Assembly (NCBI GenBank): GCA_041685045.1
Contig: JAWLGP010000018.1
Coordinates: 42,858-106,857, forward strand
Source: Thiohalomonas sp041685045
GTDB taxonomy: Bacteria; Pseudomonadota; Gammaproteobacteria; Thiohalomonadales; Thiohalomonadaceae
Length of the DNA: 64,000 nt
Reading direction: 5' to 3'
Shown here: positions 27,234-35,719 of the stretch, one piece after another
How positions within the stretch are numbered: the stretch's first letter is position 1
Layout of the letters: the number at the start of each line of letters is the position of its first letter
Notes under the pieces: model-generated
Databases searched by the model: none
What the model was told of the DNA's origin: nothing
The model's input: the letters and a program-made list of their open reading frames with translations, nothing else
Translations under genes and position numbers: made by a program

Positions 27234-28466
27234 ATGAAAGGCGAAAGGAACTTCGCTCGGAGGGCACCGTTGTGTGCGGCCATTCTCTCTGCGCTTGCCG
27301 GCGGTGTGTTTGCCGGTGGTGCCCACGCGGCTGCTTTCGTGCAGTGCCCGGGCGACACCGACGGCGATGCACAGATCGACGAGCGTACCCGCGATAACCG
27401 CAATGCCAAGTGCATGCATCTGGCGGCGGGTGACGGTTTCATCAACATGGCCGACGGCAAACTGCAGTACATCTTCGGTTTTCTCGACGTCACCGGGTAT
27501 CCCGAGGCATCGGTGATGGATTATGCCAAACTGCGTGCCGAGTTTTCCGCACCCAATATCGTGCTGGACGAGGGCGACGAGTTCTATCTCACCCTCAGCA
27601 ACGTCGGCATGATGATGCGCCCGGACCTGTTCGACCCGCATACAGTGCACTTCCACGGCTTCCCCGAGGCGGCCTCGGTGTTCGACGGCCTTCCCGAGTC
27701 GGCCATCGCCATCAACATGGGTTCCAGCCTGACCTACTACTACAACGTCCAGGAACCCGGCACCTACATGTACCACTGCCACGCCGAGGCGACCGAGCAC
27801 ATGCAGATGGGTATGCTCGGCAACCTCTACGTGCGCCCCGCCCAGAACCGGTTGCCGCACGGCACTGCCCTCGGCGGATATACCCACCAGTCCGGCGACC
27901 GCTATGTCTACAACGACGGTGACGGCAGCACCCGTTATGACGTGGAGAAGGCGATTCAGCTCGGATCCATCGACTCGGGCTTCCACGACGCCAGCCTGGC
28001 GGTGGCGCCGTTGCCGTTCGCGCTGATGAAGTCGGACTACGCGGTACTGAACGGACGCGGCTATCCCGATACGGTCAACCCCGAACCGCTGCCCAACAGC
28101 GAGAACGGCAACCTGTCGCAGAAGTACGACGCCCTGGTCGAGGCGCAGCAGGGCGACAAGGTCCTGCTGCGGCTCTCCAATCTCAGCGTCACCGACTTCT
28201 TCACGGTGAGTACCACGCTGGGCGTGCCGATGACCGTGGTGGGGCAGGGGGCCCGCATCCTGCGCGGCGGCGGTGAGCCGGACGGCGCCGCCCTCTACTA
28301 CGGCACCAACAGCGTGACCCTGGGCGGCGGTGAGGCCAAGGACGTGATCATCGACACCAGCGCGGTACCGCCGGGCACCTACTTTCTCTACACCACCAAC
28401 CTGAACTACCTGAGCAACGGCGACGAGGACTTCGGCGGGATGATGACGGAAATTGTCATCAACTGA
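27234..28466 (+). CDS. Multicopper-oxidase-like secreted protein 1 (HFHG and HCH motifs)
   Basis: The 410-residue exported protein has a signal peptide (ends near GAHAAA). It carries two of the four classical multicopper-oxidase copper motifs: PHTVHFHG (H139, H141), matching HxHG, and YMYHCHAEATEHMQMGM (H181-Cys182-H183, H189, Met near 192-194), matching the T1/T3 motif. The stretch where a third-domain HPxHLHG should lie reads SVTDFFTVSTTLGVPM and has no histidine, so trinuclear ligands are missing here. Start at the ATG 27234 (AAGGAG at 27219-27224). It is followed by two more related proteins, and the missing ligands appear in the next one. It may act as an electron-accepting subunit of a split oxidase. 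Confidence 0.85.
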   Translation: MKGERNFARRAPLCAAILSALAGGVFAGGAHAAAFVQCPGDTDGDAQIDERTRDNRNAKCMHLAAGDGFINMADGKLQYIFGFLDVTGYPEASVMDYAKLRAEFSAPNIVLDEGDEFYLTLSNVGMMMRPDLFDPHTVHFHGFPEAASVFDGLPESAIAINMGSSLTYYYNVQEPGTYMYHCHAEATEHMQMGMLGNLYVRPAQNRLPHGTALGGYTHQSGDRYVYNDGDGSTRYDVEKAIQLGSIDSGFHDASLAVAPLPFALMKSDYAVLNGRGYPDTVNPEPLPNSENGNLSQKYDALVEAQQGDKVLLRLSNLSVTDFFTVSTTLGVPMTVVGQGARILRGGGEPDGAALYYGTNSVTLGGGEAKDVIIDTSAVPPGTYFLYTTNLNYLSNGDEDFGGMMTEIVIN

Positions 28467-28489
28467 AGCCAAACCAAGGACGGTAAAAC

Positions 28490-29821
28490 ATGGACAAGAG
28501 ACGATTTCATGCAAGCGGGTTGTTCGCCATCGCGCTCGCTATGCTGGCGCTGGTGGTCCCTCCCGGCTACGCGGTGGTGGACGGGATCGACGGTACTCAT
28601 TTCACGCTCACCGCACGGCAGGACTACATCACCACGGGCGATGGGGGTGCCTTGGCCGTCTGGGGCTACGGAATCGGGGCGCGTCCCCAGTATCCGGGAC
28701 CGACGTTCATCGTCAACGAGGGCGATGAGGTCACCATCGAACTGAGCTCCTCGATCCAGCGGCCGGACGGCAGCTATCTGCCGGTCTCGATCGTCTTCCC
28801 CGGACAGGAGGGGGTGGTCGCGAGCGGCGGCGCGGAGGGGCTGTTGACTCGCGAGAGCACCGGCCCGAGTGATACCGTGACCTACACCTTCACGGCATCG
28901 CGCCCGGGAACCTTCCTCTATCACAGCGGGACCCAGCCCGACCTGCAGGTGGAGATGGGGCTGCTGGGGGCCATGGTGGTTCGGCCGCGGCTCGGTGCGC
29001 AGTATGCCTATAACGACCCGGCCACCCGCTTCGATCACGAGTACCTGTTCCTGCTGACCGAAATGGACGAGCGGATCCACAACGCCGTGTCCGCCGGCAA
29101 TTTCGACGTGGATACCACCGACTACTTCTCCGTCTACTGGTTCATCAACGGCCGGGCCGCTCCCGACACCCTATCGGACCCCGGTGTGCCGTGGCTGCCG
29201 ACCCAGCCCTACAACTCCCTGCCCCGGACCCGGCCCGGCGAGACGGTCCTGATGCGCGTGATCGGTGCCGGACGGGAGATTCACCCGTTCCACACCCACG
29301 GCAACAACGCCCTGGTGATCGCGCGGGACGGGCGGCTGTTGTCGAGTGGTCCCGGGGCCGGCGTCGACCTGTCCTACTCCGACTACACCGTCCAGGCGGT
29401 GCCCGGCCAGACCTACGACGCCCTGTTCAGCTGGACCGGCAAGGGGCTCGGGTGGGATGTCTACGGCCATGTGGCAGGGGATGGCAGCGTCTGTACGGAC
29501 GAGCAGGACAACCGCAGCGGTGCGGCGGTTGCGGACGGGTTCGACGACACCACCTGGGAGTGGTGCGACGATCACAACAAACCGCTTCCCGTGGTATTGC
29601 CCGAAAATCAGGACCTGGTCTTCGGCGCCTGGTACAGCGGGTCGCCCTTCCTCGGAGCAATGGGCGGTCTCCCACCGGGGGAAGGCGGTCTCAACCTCAA
29701 CGGCGGGCTGTTCTACATGTGGCACTCCCATACGGAGAAGGAGTTGACCAACTTCGACATCTTCCCGGGCGGCATGATGACGATGCTCATCGTCGAGCCG
29801 CCGGGCGTTCCCATCCCTTGA
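28490..29821 (+). CDS. Multicopper-oxidase-like secreted protein 2 (HPFHTH and HSH motifs)
   Basis: A 443-residue exported cupredoxin-like protein. It has EIHPFHTHG (H265, H268, H270), matching the motif 3 signature, and YMWHSHTEKEL (H412, H414), matching the HSH motif that provides trinuclear-site ligands. No HCH motif with a type 1 copper Cys is present, and the first-domain HxHG place has SIVFPGQ. So this protein holds the trinuclear ligands missing in the preceding protein, while lacking the T1 Cys found there. Complementation across the two proteins is my inference. It lies 24 bp after protein 1, suggesting co-translation. Substrate unknown. Confidence 0.85.
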   Translation: MDKRRFHASGLFAIALAMLALVVPPGYAVVDGIDGTHFTLTARQDYITTGDGGALAVWGYGIGARPQYPGPTFIVNEGDEVTIELSSSIQRPDGSYLPVSIVFPGQEGVVASGGAEGLLTRESTGPSDTVTYTFTASRPGTFLYHSGTQPDLQVEMGLLGAMVVRPRLGAQYAYNDPATRFDHEYLFLLTEMDERIHNAVSAGNFDVDTTDYFSVYWFINGRAAPDTLSDPGVPWLPTQPYNSLPRTRPGETVLMRVIGAGREIHPFHTHGNNALVIARDGRLLSSGPGAGVDLSYSDYTVQAVPGQTYDALFSWTGKGLGWDVYGHVAGDGSVCTDEQDNRSGAAVADGFDDTTWEWCDDHNKPLPVVLPENQDLVFGAWYSGSPFLGAMGGLPPGEGGLNLNGGLFYMWHSHTEKELTNFDIFPGGMMTMLIVEPPGVPIP

Positions 29822-29864
29822 CGGACCTATGACCCCATCAGCCAGGCCAAGGAAGGACTGCAAA

Positions 29865-31679
29865 ATGAATCTGCTGAAAAAACGCCTTGTATGGGCCGCT
29901 GTGGCGGGAGCGCTGACGTTGCCCGTAGCGGCCCAGGAGATCTATCTGGTCGCCCGCCCCTTCACCCAGGTGATGCCGGACGGTGCTGTGGTCACCTTAT
30001 GGGGCTACGCCCGGGACCTGGACGGTGACTTCGCGACCACGGCGGACCAAACACCGGCGAGTTCCCCCGGTCCGGTCATCGCCGTGGAGCATGGCGAACC
30101 GTCGCTGACGATCCACCTTCAAAACGAACTCGGTGCCGCGACCTCGTTGATGATCCCCGGCCAGCAGGCCGGCGCGGCAACACCCGTCTTCTTCACCGAC
30201 GACCTGGGCCGCCGGCGGGTCCACTCCTTCACCCACGAGACGGCGGCCGGAGCGACCGGGGTTTATCACTGGCCCAACCTGCGGCCCGGTACCTACGCCT
30301 ACCAAAGCGGCACCCATCCGCAGGTGCAGATCCAGATGGGGCTGTTCGGCGCAGCGGTGAAGAACGCCGGGCCGGGCGAGGCCTACCCCGGCGTGACCTA
30401 TGATGCCGACACGCTTCTCGTCTACAGCGAGATCGATCCGGCGCTGCACGCCGCAGTGGCGGACGGCACCTACGGTACGCCGGCCTATCCAAGCACCATC
30501 GATTACCGGCCACGCTACTTCCTGGTCAACGGCCAGGCGTACAGCGATGCCGTGCCTCCCCTGCCCGCCGGATTCCGCGGCGGGCGCACCCTGCTGCGCT
30601 TTATCAACATGGGCCTGCGCACCCACACGCCGCTGCTGCAGGGCGCCGACATGAGCCTCGTTGCGGAAGACGGCAACCCCTACCCCTATCCACGGCAGCA
30701 GTATTCGACGATGCTGGCGGCGGGCAAGACCCGCGATGCGCTGTTCGTCCCGGCGCTCGACGCTAACTATCCGATCTACGACCGGATGCTTGCTCCCGGC
30801 ATGCTCACCTACCTGGCGGTCACGGGGAGCACCGCGCCGGAGGCGATCGGCGACAGCTACACGATGGAGGAGGGGAGTAGCCTCTCCGTGGCGGCCCCCG
30901 GCGTACTCGGCAACGACAGCGATCCGGAAGGAAACGGCCTGACCGCCGTGCTGGTGGACGACACCAGCCACGGGGGACTCACCCTCAACAGCGACGGCTC
31001 CTTCAACTACCTGCCGGCGGCCGACTTCAGCGGCAGCGACAGCTTCAGCTACCGCGCCGAAGGGGGGCTTGTAAGCAACACCGCCACGGTCACGATTCAG
31101 GTCACGGGCGTCAACGACCCGCCGATCGGGGCGGATGACCACGCGGTGACCGAAGAGGCCACCCCGATCGTTATCGATGTCCTGGCCAACGATACGGACC
31201 CGGACAACGATCCTTTGCTTGTCAGCGATCTGACCAACCCGGCAGGCGGCTCGGTCACGCTCAATACCGACCAGACCGTCACCTACACGCCGGCCCCCGG
31301 CACCGTCAGTGACAGCTTCAGCTATGCGCCTTTCGACGGTGAGCTTCAGGGAACGCCGGTGACGGTCACGGTCGAGGTACAGGCGGCCGGGAATACGGCA
31401 CCGGTGGCGGTGGACGACAGCGCTCAGGCGCGCCGTAATCAGACGATCGACATCCCCGTGTTGGCCAATGATAGCGACCCGGACGGCAACATCGTCCCGG
31501 ATAGCGTCACGGTCACCGCCGGTCCGAACATGGGCGGTACGGCCGTGGTCAACGCCGACGGCACGGTCACCTTCACGCCGGCGACGAACTTCCGCGGCAC
31601 CGATACCTTCGCCTACACCGTGAGCGACTCCGGCGGCCTGATCTCCAATGAGGCCACCGTGCGCGTCAACGTCCGCTGA
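29865..31679 (+). CDS. Cupredoxin-like secreted protein 3 with C-terminal cadherin/BIg-type repeats
   Basis: A 604-residue exported protein (signal peptide ends AAQ). Residues 25-320 resemble the multicopper-oxidase fold (TYAYQSGTHPQVQIQMGLFG; NMGLRTHTPLL) but most copper ligands are replaced, for example YQSG in place of HCH or HSH. Residues 327-604 form three repeats of about 90 residues with GNDSDPEGN and NDTDPDNDPL motifs, typical of cadherin-like/BIg calcium-binding modules used in adhesins. It could be a structural or anchoring subunit of the copper complex. Start at ATG 29865 after AAGGAAGGA; a more upstream in-frame start would extend before the signal peptide. Confidence 0.8.
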   Translation: MNLLKKRLVWAAVAGALTLPVAAQEIYLVARPFTQVMPDGAVVTLWGYARDLDGDFATTADQTPASSPGPVIAVEHGEPSLTIHLQNELGAATSLMIPGQQAGAATPVFFTDDLGRRRVHSFTHETAAGATGVYHWPNLRPGTYAYQSGTHPQVQIQMGLFGAAVKNAGPGEAYPGVTYDADTLLVYSEIDPALHAAVADGTYGTPAYPSTIDYRPRYFLVNGQAYSDAVPPLPAGFRGGRTLLRFINMGLRTHTPLLQGADMSLVAEDGNPYPYPRQQYSTMLAAGKTRDALFVPALDANYPIYDRMLAPGMLTYLAVTGSTAPEAIGDSYTMEEGSSLSVAAPGVLGNDSDPEGNGLTAVLVDDTSHGGLTLNSDGSFNYLPAADFSGSDSFSYRAEGGLVSNTATVTIQVTGVNDPPIGADDHAVTEEATPIVIDVLANDTDPDNDPLLVSDLTNPAGGSVTLNTDQTVTYTPAPGTVSDSFSYAPFDGELQGTPVTVTVEVQAAGNTAPVAVDDSAQARRNQTIDIPVLANDSDPDGNIVPDSVTVTAGPNMGGTAVVNADGTVTFTPATNFRGTDTFAYTVSDSGGLISNEATVRVNVR

Positions 31680-31690
31680 TCCAGCCAACG

Positions 31691-31714
31691 CAGGGCGGCC
31701 GATGGGCCGCCCTG
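31691..31714 (+). terminator. Perfect 10-bp hairpin between cupredoxin 3 and the small exported gene
   Basis: CAGGGCGGCC at 31691-31700 pairs perfectly with GGCCGCCCTG at 31705-31714 around a GATG tetraloop, 15 bases before the next start and ending just before its GGGGAGA site. It may act as a partial terminator, an RNA stabiliser or a translation control element. Confidence 0.55.
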
Positions 31715-31728
31715 GGGAGAAACCGAAC

Positions 31729-32184
31729 ATGACATTATCATCCATGCGCAAAATGATTCCCGGTCTGTTGGCGGCGGTCCTGGCCGCCCCACCGGCGACT
31801 GCCGCACCGCAAGCGGCCGACGTCGGCTCCAAGGCAATCTCCACCGAGCAGTTGAACGAGCGTTTCGGTATCGAGGTGCAGGGAATCCGCCCCGCGGCCG
31901 GCGGTTACATGCTCGACTTCCGCTACAAGGTGGTGGATCGCGAAAAGGCCGCGGGCATCCTCGGCCGCCAACTGGTGCCGCAACTGATTGACGAACGTCG
32001 CCAAGCCCGCCTCATCACCCCGGCGCCGCCCAAGATCGGTCCCCTGCGCCAAACCGGCGCCACGCTCAAGGAGGGGCGCACCTATTTCGTCTTCTTCGCC
32101 AACCCCGGCAAGGCGGTGAAAACCGGCGACCCGGTGGCCGTCGTCCTCGGCGAGTTGACGCTGCAAGGGCTCACGGTGCAGTAA
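31729..32184 (+). CDS. Small exported protein of unknown function
   Basis: A 151-residue protein with a signal peptide (MIPGLLAAVLAAPPATAAPQ). The mature part contains GIEVQGIRPAAGGYMLDFRY and LVPQLIDERRQARLITPAPP. I recognise no domain or metal motif. It sits in the secreted copper-oxidase run, directly after the cupredoxin genes and before the protease gene, so it may be a small accessory or chaperone. The start ATG 31729 follows GGGGAGA; a longer frame reading through the upstream hairpin has no ribosome site. Confidence 0.65.
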   Translation: MTLSSMRKMIPGLLAAVLAAPPATAAPQAADVGSKAISTEQLNERFGIEVQGIRPAAGGYMLDFRYKVVDREKAAGILGRQLVPQLIDERRQARLITPAPPKIGPLRQTGATLKEGRTYFVFFANPGKAVKTGDPVAVVLGELTLQGLTVQ

Positions 32185-32237
32185 CAACCCGCCCGCGAAT
32201 GGGGCCGAATGTGCAACGACCAGGGAAGGTTCGAAGC

Positions 32238-34019
32238 ATGAGACTGAAGCGATATGGCTGGTTGTTTCTTGGCGGCATGGTCGGCGCCTCCGGGGCGATG
32301 GCCGGCGAAATTGCCCCGGATCTGTCCGCGCGACTCGAAAGCGCCAAACCCAACGACAGGATCCGGGTCATCGTCACGATGGCAGACCGGCTGGATCCGG
32401 AAGGCTATCGGGGTCGTCCCAGCGGTGAGCTGGTGAGCGCCCTGCGCCGCCACGCCGCATCGAGTCAGGGCCAACTCCGTGCGGCAATTGCCGATTGGGG
32501 CGTTGCCGGGCTGAAATCGCTCTGGATCGTGAATGGTCTGGCCGCGGAGGTCCCGGCACGGATGATCGCGGCCCTGGCGCACCGCCCCGATGTGGCCCGG
32601 GTAAGGCTCGATGCGGAAACGACGCTGCCGCCGAGCGACACATCCACGGCTCCGCCCACCTGGAACCTGACCGCCATCCGCGCCGACGCGCTCTGGGGCG
32701 AGGGGCTCGACGGCACCGGCGCCGTGGTGGCCAGCCTCGACAGTGGCGCGGATCTTTCCCACCCGGATCTGCAATCCAGGTGGCGCGGCGGCAACAACAG
32801 CTGGTACGACCCCTACGGCGAACACGCCAGCCCTGCCGACGGGCACGGCCACGGCACCCAGACGCTGGGCATCATGGTGGGCGGCGATGCGGGCGGCACC
32901 GCGATCGGTGTGGCTCCGGGCGCCCAATGGATCGCCGCCAAGATCTTCAACAACGCCGATACCGCCTGGCTCAGTGCCATCCACCTCTCGTTCCAGTGGG
33001 TCCTCGACCCTGACGGCGATCCCGCGGTGGACGATGCCCCGGACGTGGTGGTCGGTGCCTGGGGGCTGCTCGACGCCATCGGCGGCTGTGACCCGGAATT
33101 CGAGACCGACATCCAGATCCTCAAGGCGGCCAACGTCGCGGTGGCTTTCTCCGCCGGCAACAGTGGTCCGGGCTACGACAGTTCGGTCAGTCCCGCGAAC
33201 TACAGCGACAGCTATGCCATCGGGGCCGTGGACGAGAATCTGCGCCTGGCCGATTTCAGTGCGCGCGGCCCGTCCGCCTGTGACGGTGAGCTCTATCCCC
33301 ACCTGGTAGCACCCGGCGTCGATATCCGCACCACCGACCTTTCATTCGGTGGTCTGAATCCCGACCCGTATATCACCGTCAGCGGGACCTCTTTCTCGGT
33401 CGCCCACATGGGCGGCGCGATGGCCCTGTTACGCGCGGCGGTTCCCGGTGCCGACGTCGCGGAGATCGAGAGCGCACTGAACGGGAGCGCCGTGGACCTG
33501 GGACACGCCGGTGCCGACAACAGCTACGGCTGGGGGTTGCTGGATGTCGCCGCGGCCCATCACCGCCTCGCCCAGAGCGAGGCGGGCGGCGAAGAGCCGC
33601 CCGCGGAAGAGCCTCCTGCGGAGGAGCCGCCACCGGATGGCGGTACCGAGCCCGTGGACGATGCCGACGGCGATGGCTTCGACGTGGTTGCCGGCGATTG
33701 CAACGACGATGACCCTGCCATCCATCCCGGTGCCGTCGAAGTGAAGTTCGACGGTATCGACCAGGACTGCAACGGCTACGACCTCACCATTGCGATCACC
33801 CGTGCCCTCTATACCGTCCGGCGCGACATGCTGGAGGTGTCCGCCACCACTGCGCTGGGCGAGCAGGCCGACCTCGTAGCGGCAGGATTCGGACCGATGC
33901 GCTGGAACGCCACGGCGGGTGCCTGGGAACTGCGCGTGCGTGATGTCGGCGGAGACCCCGGCAGCGTCACCGTCGTCGGGATCGAGGGCAGCGAGAGCGC
34001 ATCGATCGAGAGGCGTTGA
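32238..34019 (+). CDS. Secreted S8 subtilisin-like protease with MopE-type metal-binding motif
   Basis: A 593-residue exported protease. After the signal peptide comes an I9-like propeptide region, then the catalytic triad: Asp168 in ASLDSGADL, His205 in GHGHGTQ, oxyanion Asn308 in SAGNSGPG, and Ser385 in SGTSFSVAH. A PPAEEPP linker (about 455-470) leads to DADGDGFDVVAGDCNDDD and GIDQDCNGYD (about 475-515), which match the MopE-type metal-binding motif known from copper-acquisition proteins. It could mature the neighbouring secreted proteins or sense metal. Start ATG 32238 follows GGGAAGG. It is 53 bp beyond the small exported gene. Confidence 0.85.
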   Translation: MRLKRYGWLFLGGMVGASGAMAGEIAPDLSARLESAKPNDRIRVIVTMADRLDPEGYRGRPSGELVSALRRHAASSQGQLRAAIADWGVAGLKSLWIVNGLAAEVPARMIAALAHRPDVARVRLDAETTLPPSDTSTAPPTWNLTAIRADALWGEGLDGTGAVVASLDSGADLSHPDLQSRWRGGNNSWYDPYGEHASPADGHGHGTQTLGIMVGGDAGGTAIGVAPGAQWIAAKIFNNADTAWLSAIHLSFQWVLDPDGDPAVDDAPDVVVGAWGLLDAIGGCDPEFETDIQILKAANVAVAFSAGNSGPGYDSSVSPANYSDSYAIGAVDENLRLADFSARGPSACDGELYPHLVAPGVDIRTTDLSFGGLNPDPYITVSGTSFSVAHMGGAMALLRAAVPGADVAEIESALNGSAVDLGHAGADNSYGWGLLDVAAAHHRLAQSEAGGEEPPAEEPPAEEPPPDGGTEPVDDADGDGFDVVAGDCNDDDPAIHPGAVEVKFDGIDQDCNGYDLTIAITRALYTVRRDMLEVSATTALGEQADLVAAGFGPMRWNATAGAWELRVRDVGGDPGSVTVVGIEGSESASIERR

Positions 34020-34021
34020 CC

Positions 34022-35698
34022 ATGGCACACCCCGTCACTCTCGGTATCTACCCGCGCATGCGCGACGGCCTTCGCCCTCCGCCGGCCAAACGTCTGCTGG
34101 CGGTGATCGTTGCGCTGCTGAGCGCCGGCGCGGCGACCGCCCAGGAATTCCACCCGCCTGTCCCCTACGAGCTGTCGGGCAGCGACCCGACCGATATTGC
34201 TGTCGCCGACTTCAACGGCGACGGCCTGCCCGATGTGGCGCTGGCCATGGCCGGGGTCGCCGGCGGCGACGGCAAGGTATCGGTGCTGCTCGGTGACGGT
34301 GCCGGTGGGCTGAGCGACCACCCATTCCCGGTCAATTACCGCCCGTGGGGGATCGCCGCCGCCGACCTCAACGGCGACGCCCTGGCCGACCTGGTGGTCA
34401 CCGAGGGGAGCGAGACCGGAACCCGGCTGTTCATCCATCACGCCGCCGGCGATGGCTTTGCGCCGCCGGTCGCGGTGGCCGGCGGCGGTAGCTATCCGGC
34501 GGCCGTGGCGGTGGGAGACCTCAACGAGGACGGTCATCACGATCTCGCCGCGGCCAACGCGCTGCGTCCGGGGCTGTCCATCGTTCCCGCCGTGAACGGC
34601 GACGCCTTCGGCCCCCCGATCAATATCGCCGAAGCCGCCTGGGCCACCGGGCATGACATCACGCTGGCCGACCTCGATGGCGACGGCCACCTGGATGTCG
34701 TCCTGCCCCAGGCGGCCCTGCGCGGCGACGGTCGTGGGGGATTTTCCTTGCTGCGCAGCCTGGGCGGTACTGTGGCCGCGGCCGTGGCGGACTTCACGGC
34801 CGACGGGGTGCCCGATGTCGTGGTCATTCAGAACCAATCGTTGCAGCTATGGGCCGGTCGTCACGACGGCGGCGGCTACTTCCTCGACTACCTCAGCGCG
34901 TCGGCGCTGGAAGGGGAACCGCAGGCGATGGCCGTGGCCGACCTGAACAGTGACGGCCTGCCCGATGTCGCCGTTACCACCCGCGCCCCGGATCGGTTGT
35001 TGCTCCTGGCCGGGCGTGGCGGCCTGTTTGAGCCGCTGCCTTCGCTTGCGGTGGGAACGGAGCCGGGACCGGTCGCCGCCGCCGACTGGAACGGCGACGG
35101 CTATCCCGACCTCGCGGTCGGGTGCCGCAATCGCGGTGACACGCCGAGTCTGGACCTGCTGCTGCAGGCACCGCAACCGGGGGCCAGCGGCACCCTTCGT
35201 TTCGCCCGCAGCGAGTACCGTTTCCTGGAATCGGCTGGAGCGGGGGCGGTGTCGGTCCTGCGTGTCGGCGGCAGTGCCGGCGAGCTGACGGCCGACTATG
35301 CGACGATCGCGGGCACCGCCGCTTCGGGAGGCGACTACATCCCTGCCACCGGTCGGCTGACGCTCGCCGATGCCGTGCTGGCCACGACCATTCCTATTGC
35401 CCTCGTTGACGATTCGCTGCCTGAACCTGACGAGTGGTTCGAACTGCAACTGGCGACGAAGCCGCCGACTGTCGCCCGTATTGTCATCGTCGACGACGAT
35501 GCCGCCCCGGCCGATCCCGGGAACGGCAGCGTGGGCGATCCGAGCGGAGGCGGTACGACGCCCGACGTCGACGGGAACCCGTCGTCGGCCGACGCCGGCA
35601 CGGGCGGCGGTGGTGGCGGTGCCCTCAGCGGCGGGTGGGTGCTGATCGCGGCACTACTCGGGCGCCGGGCCCGGCCAAACCGAAGCCGATGTGTCTGA
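34022..35698 (+). CDS. FG-GAP repeat protein with Calx-beta domain and C-terminal sorting-like tail
   Basis: A 558-residue exported protein. The N-terminal two-thirds contain about seven FG-GAP/VCBS repeats with DFNGDGLPDV, DLDGDGHLDV and DLNSDGLPDV calcium-like loops, forming a beta-propeller, followed by a Calx-beta-like segment (ESAGAGAVSVLRVGG, GGDYIPATG). The C-terminus is Gly-rich, then a short hydrophobic helix, then RRARPNRSR, a tripartite arrangement like GlyGly-CTERM-type sorting signals, pointing to processing by a rhombosortase-like protease; the exact family is not certain. Start ATG 34022 after GAGAGG, almost touching the protease stop. Last gene of the plus-strand run and convergent with curli. 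Confidence 0.8.
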   Translation: MAHPVTLGIYPRMRDGLRPPPAKRLLAVIVALLSAGAATAQEFHPPVPYELSGSDPTDIAVADFNGDGLPDVALAMAGVAGGDGKVSVLLGDGAGGLSDHPFPVNYRPWGIAAADLNGDALADLVVTEGSETGTRLFIHHAAGDGFAPPVAVAGGGSYPAAVAVGDLNEDGHHDLAAANALRPGLSIVPAVNGDAFGPPINIAEAAWATGHDITLADLDGDGHLDVVLPQAALRGDGRGGFSLLRSLGGTVAAAVADFTADGVPDVVVIQNQSLQLWAGRHDGGGYFLDYLSASALEGEPQAMAVADLNSDGLPDVAVTTRAPDRLLLLAGRGGLFEPLPSLAVGTEPGPVAAADWNGDGYPDLAVGCRNRGDTPSLDLLLQAPQPGASGTLRFARSEYRFLESAGAGAVSVLRVGGSAGELTADYATIAGTAASGGDYIPATGRLTLADAVLATTIPIALVDDSLPEPDEWFELQLATKPPTVARIVIVDDDAAPADPGNGSVGDPSGGGTTPDVDGNPSSADAGTGGGGGGALSGGWVLIAALLGRRARPNRSRCV

Positions 35699-35719
35699 CG
35701 CGGAAGCCGCTGCACAGGC

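Noticed and set aside
20608..27372. 2254-residue open frame on the minus strand opposite SCO, cytochrome and the giant protein
   Set aside because: It is antisense to well-supported genes, is rich in Arg/His/Gly/Val as expected from codon-biased high-GC DNA, lacks any domain, and has no ribosome site.
29997..31844. 615-residue minus-strand frame opposite cupredoxin protein 3
   Set aside because: No domain or start signal; compositional shadow of the secreted protein.
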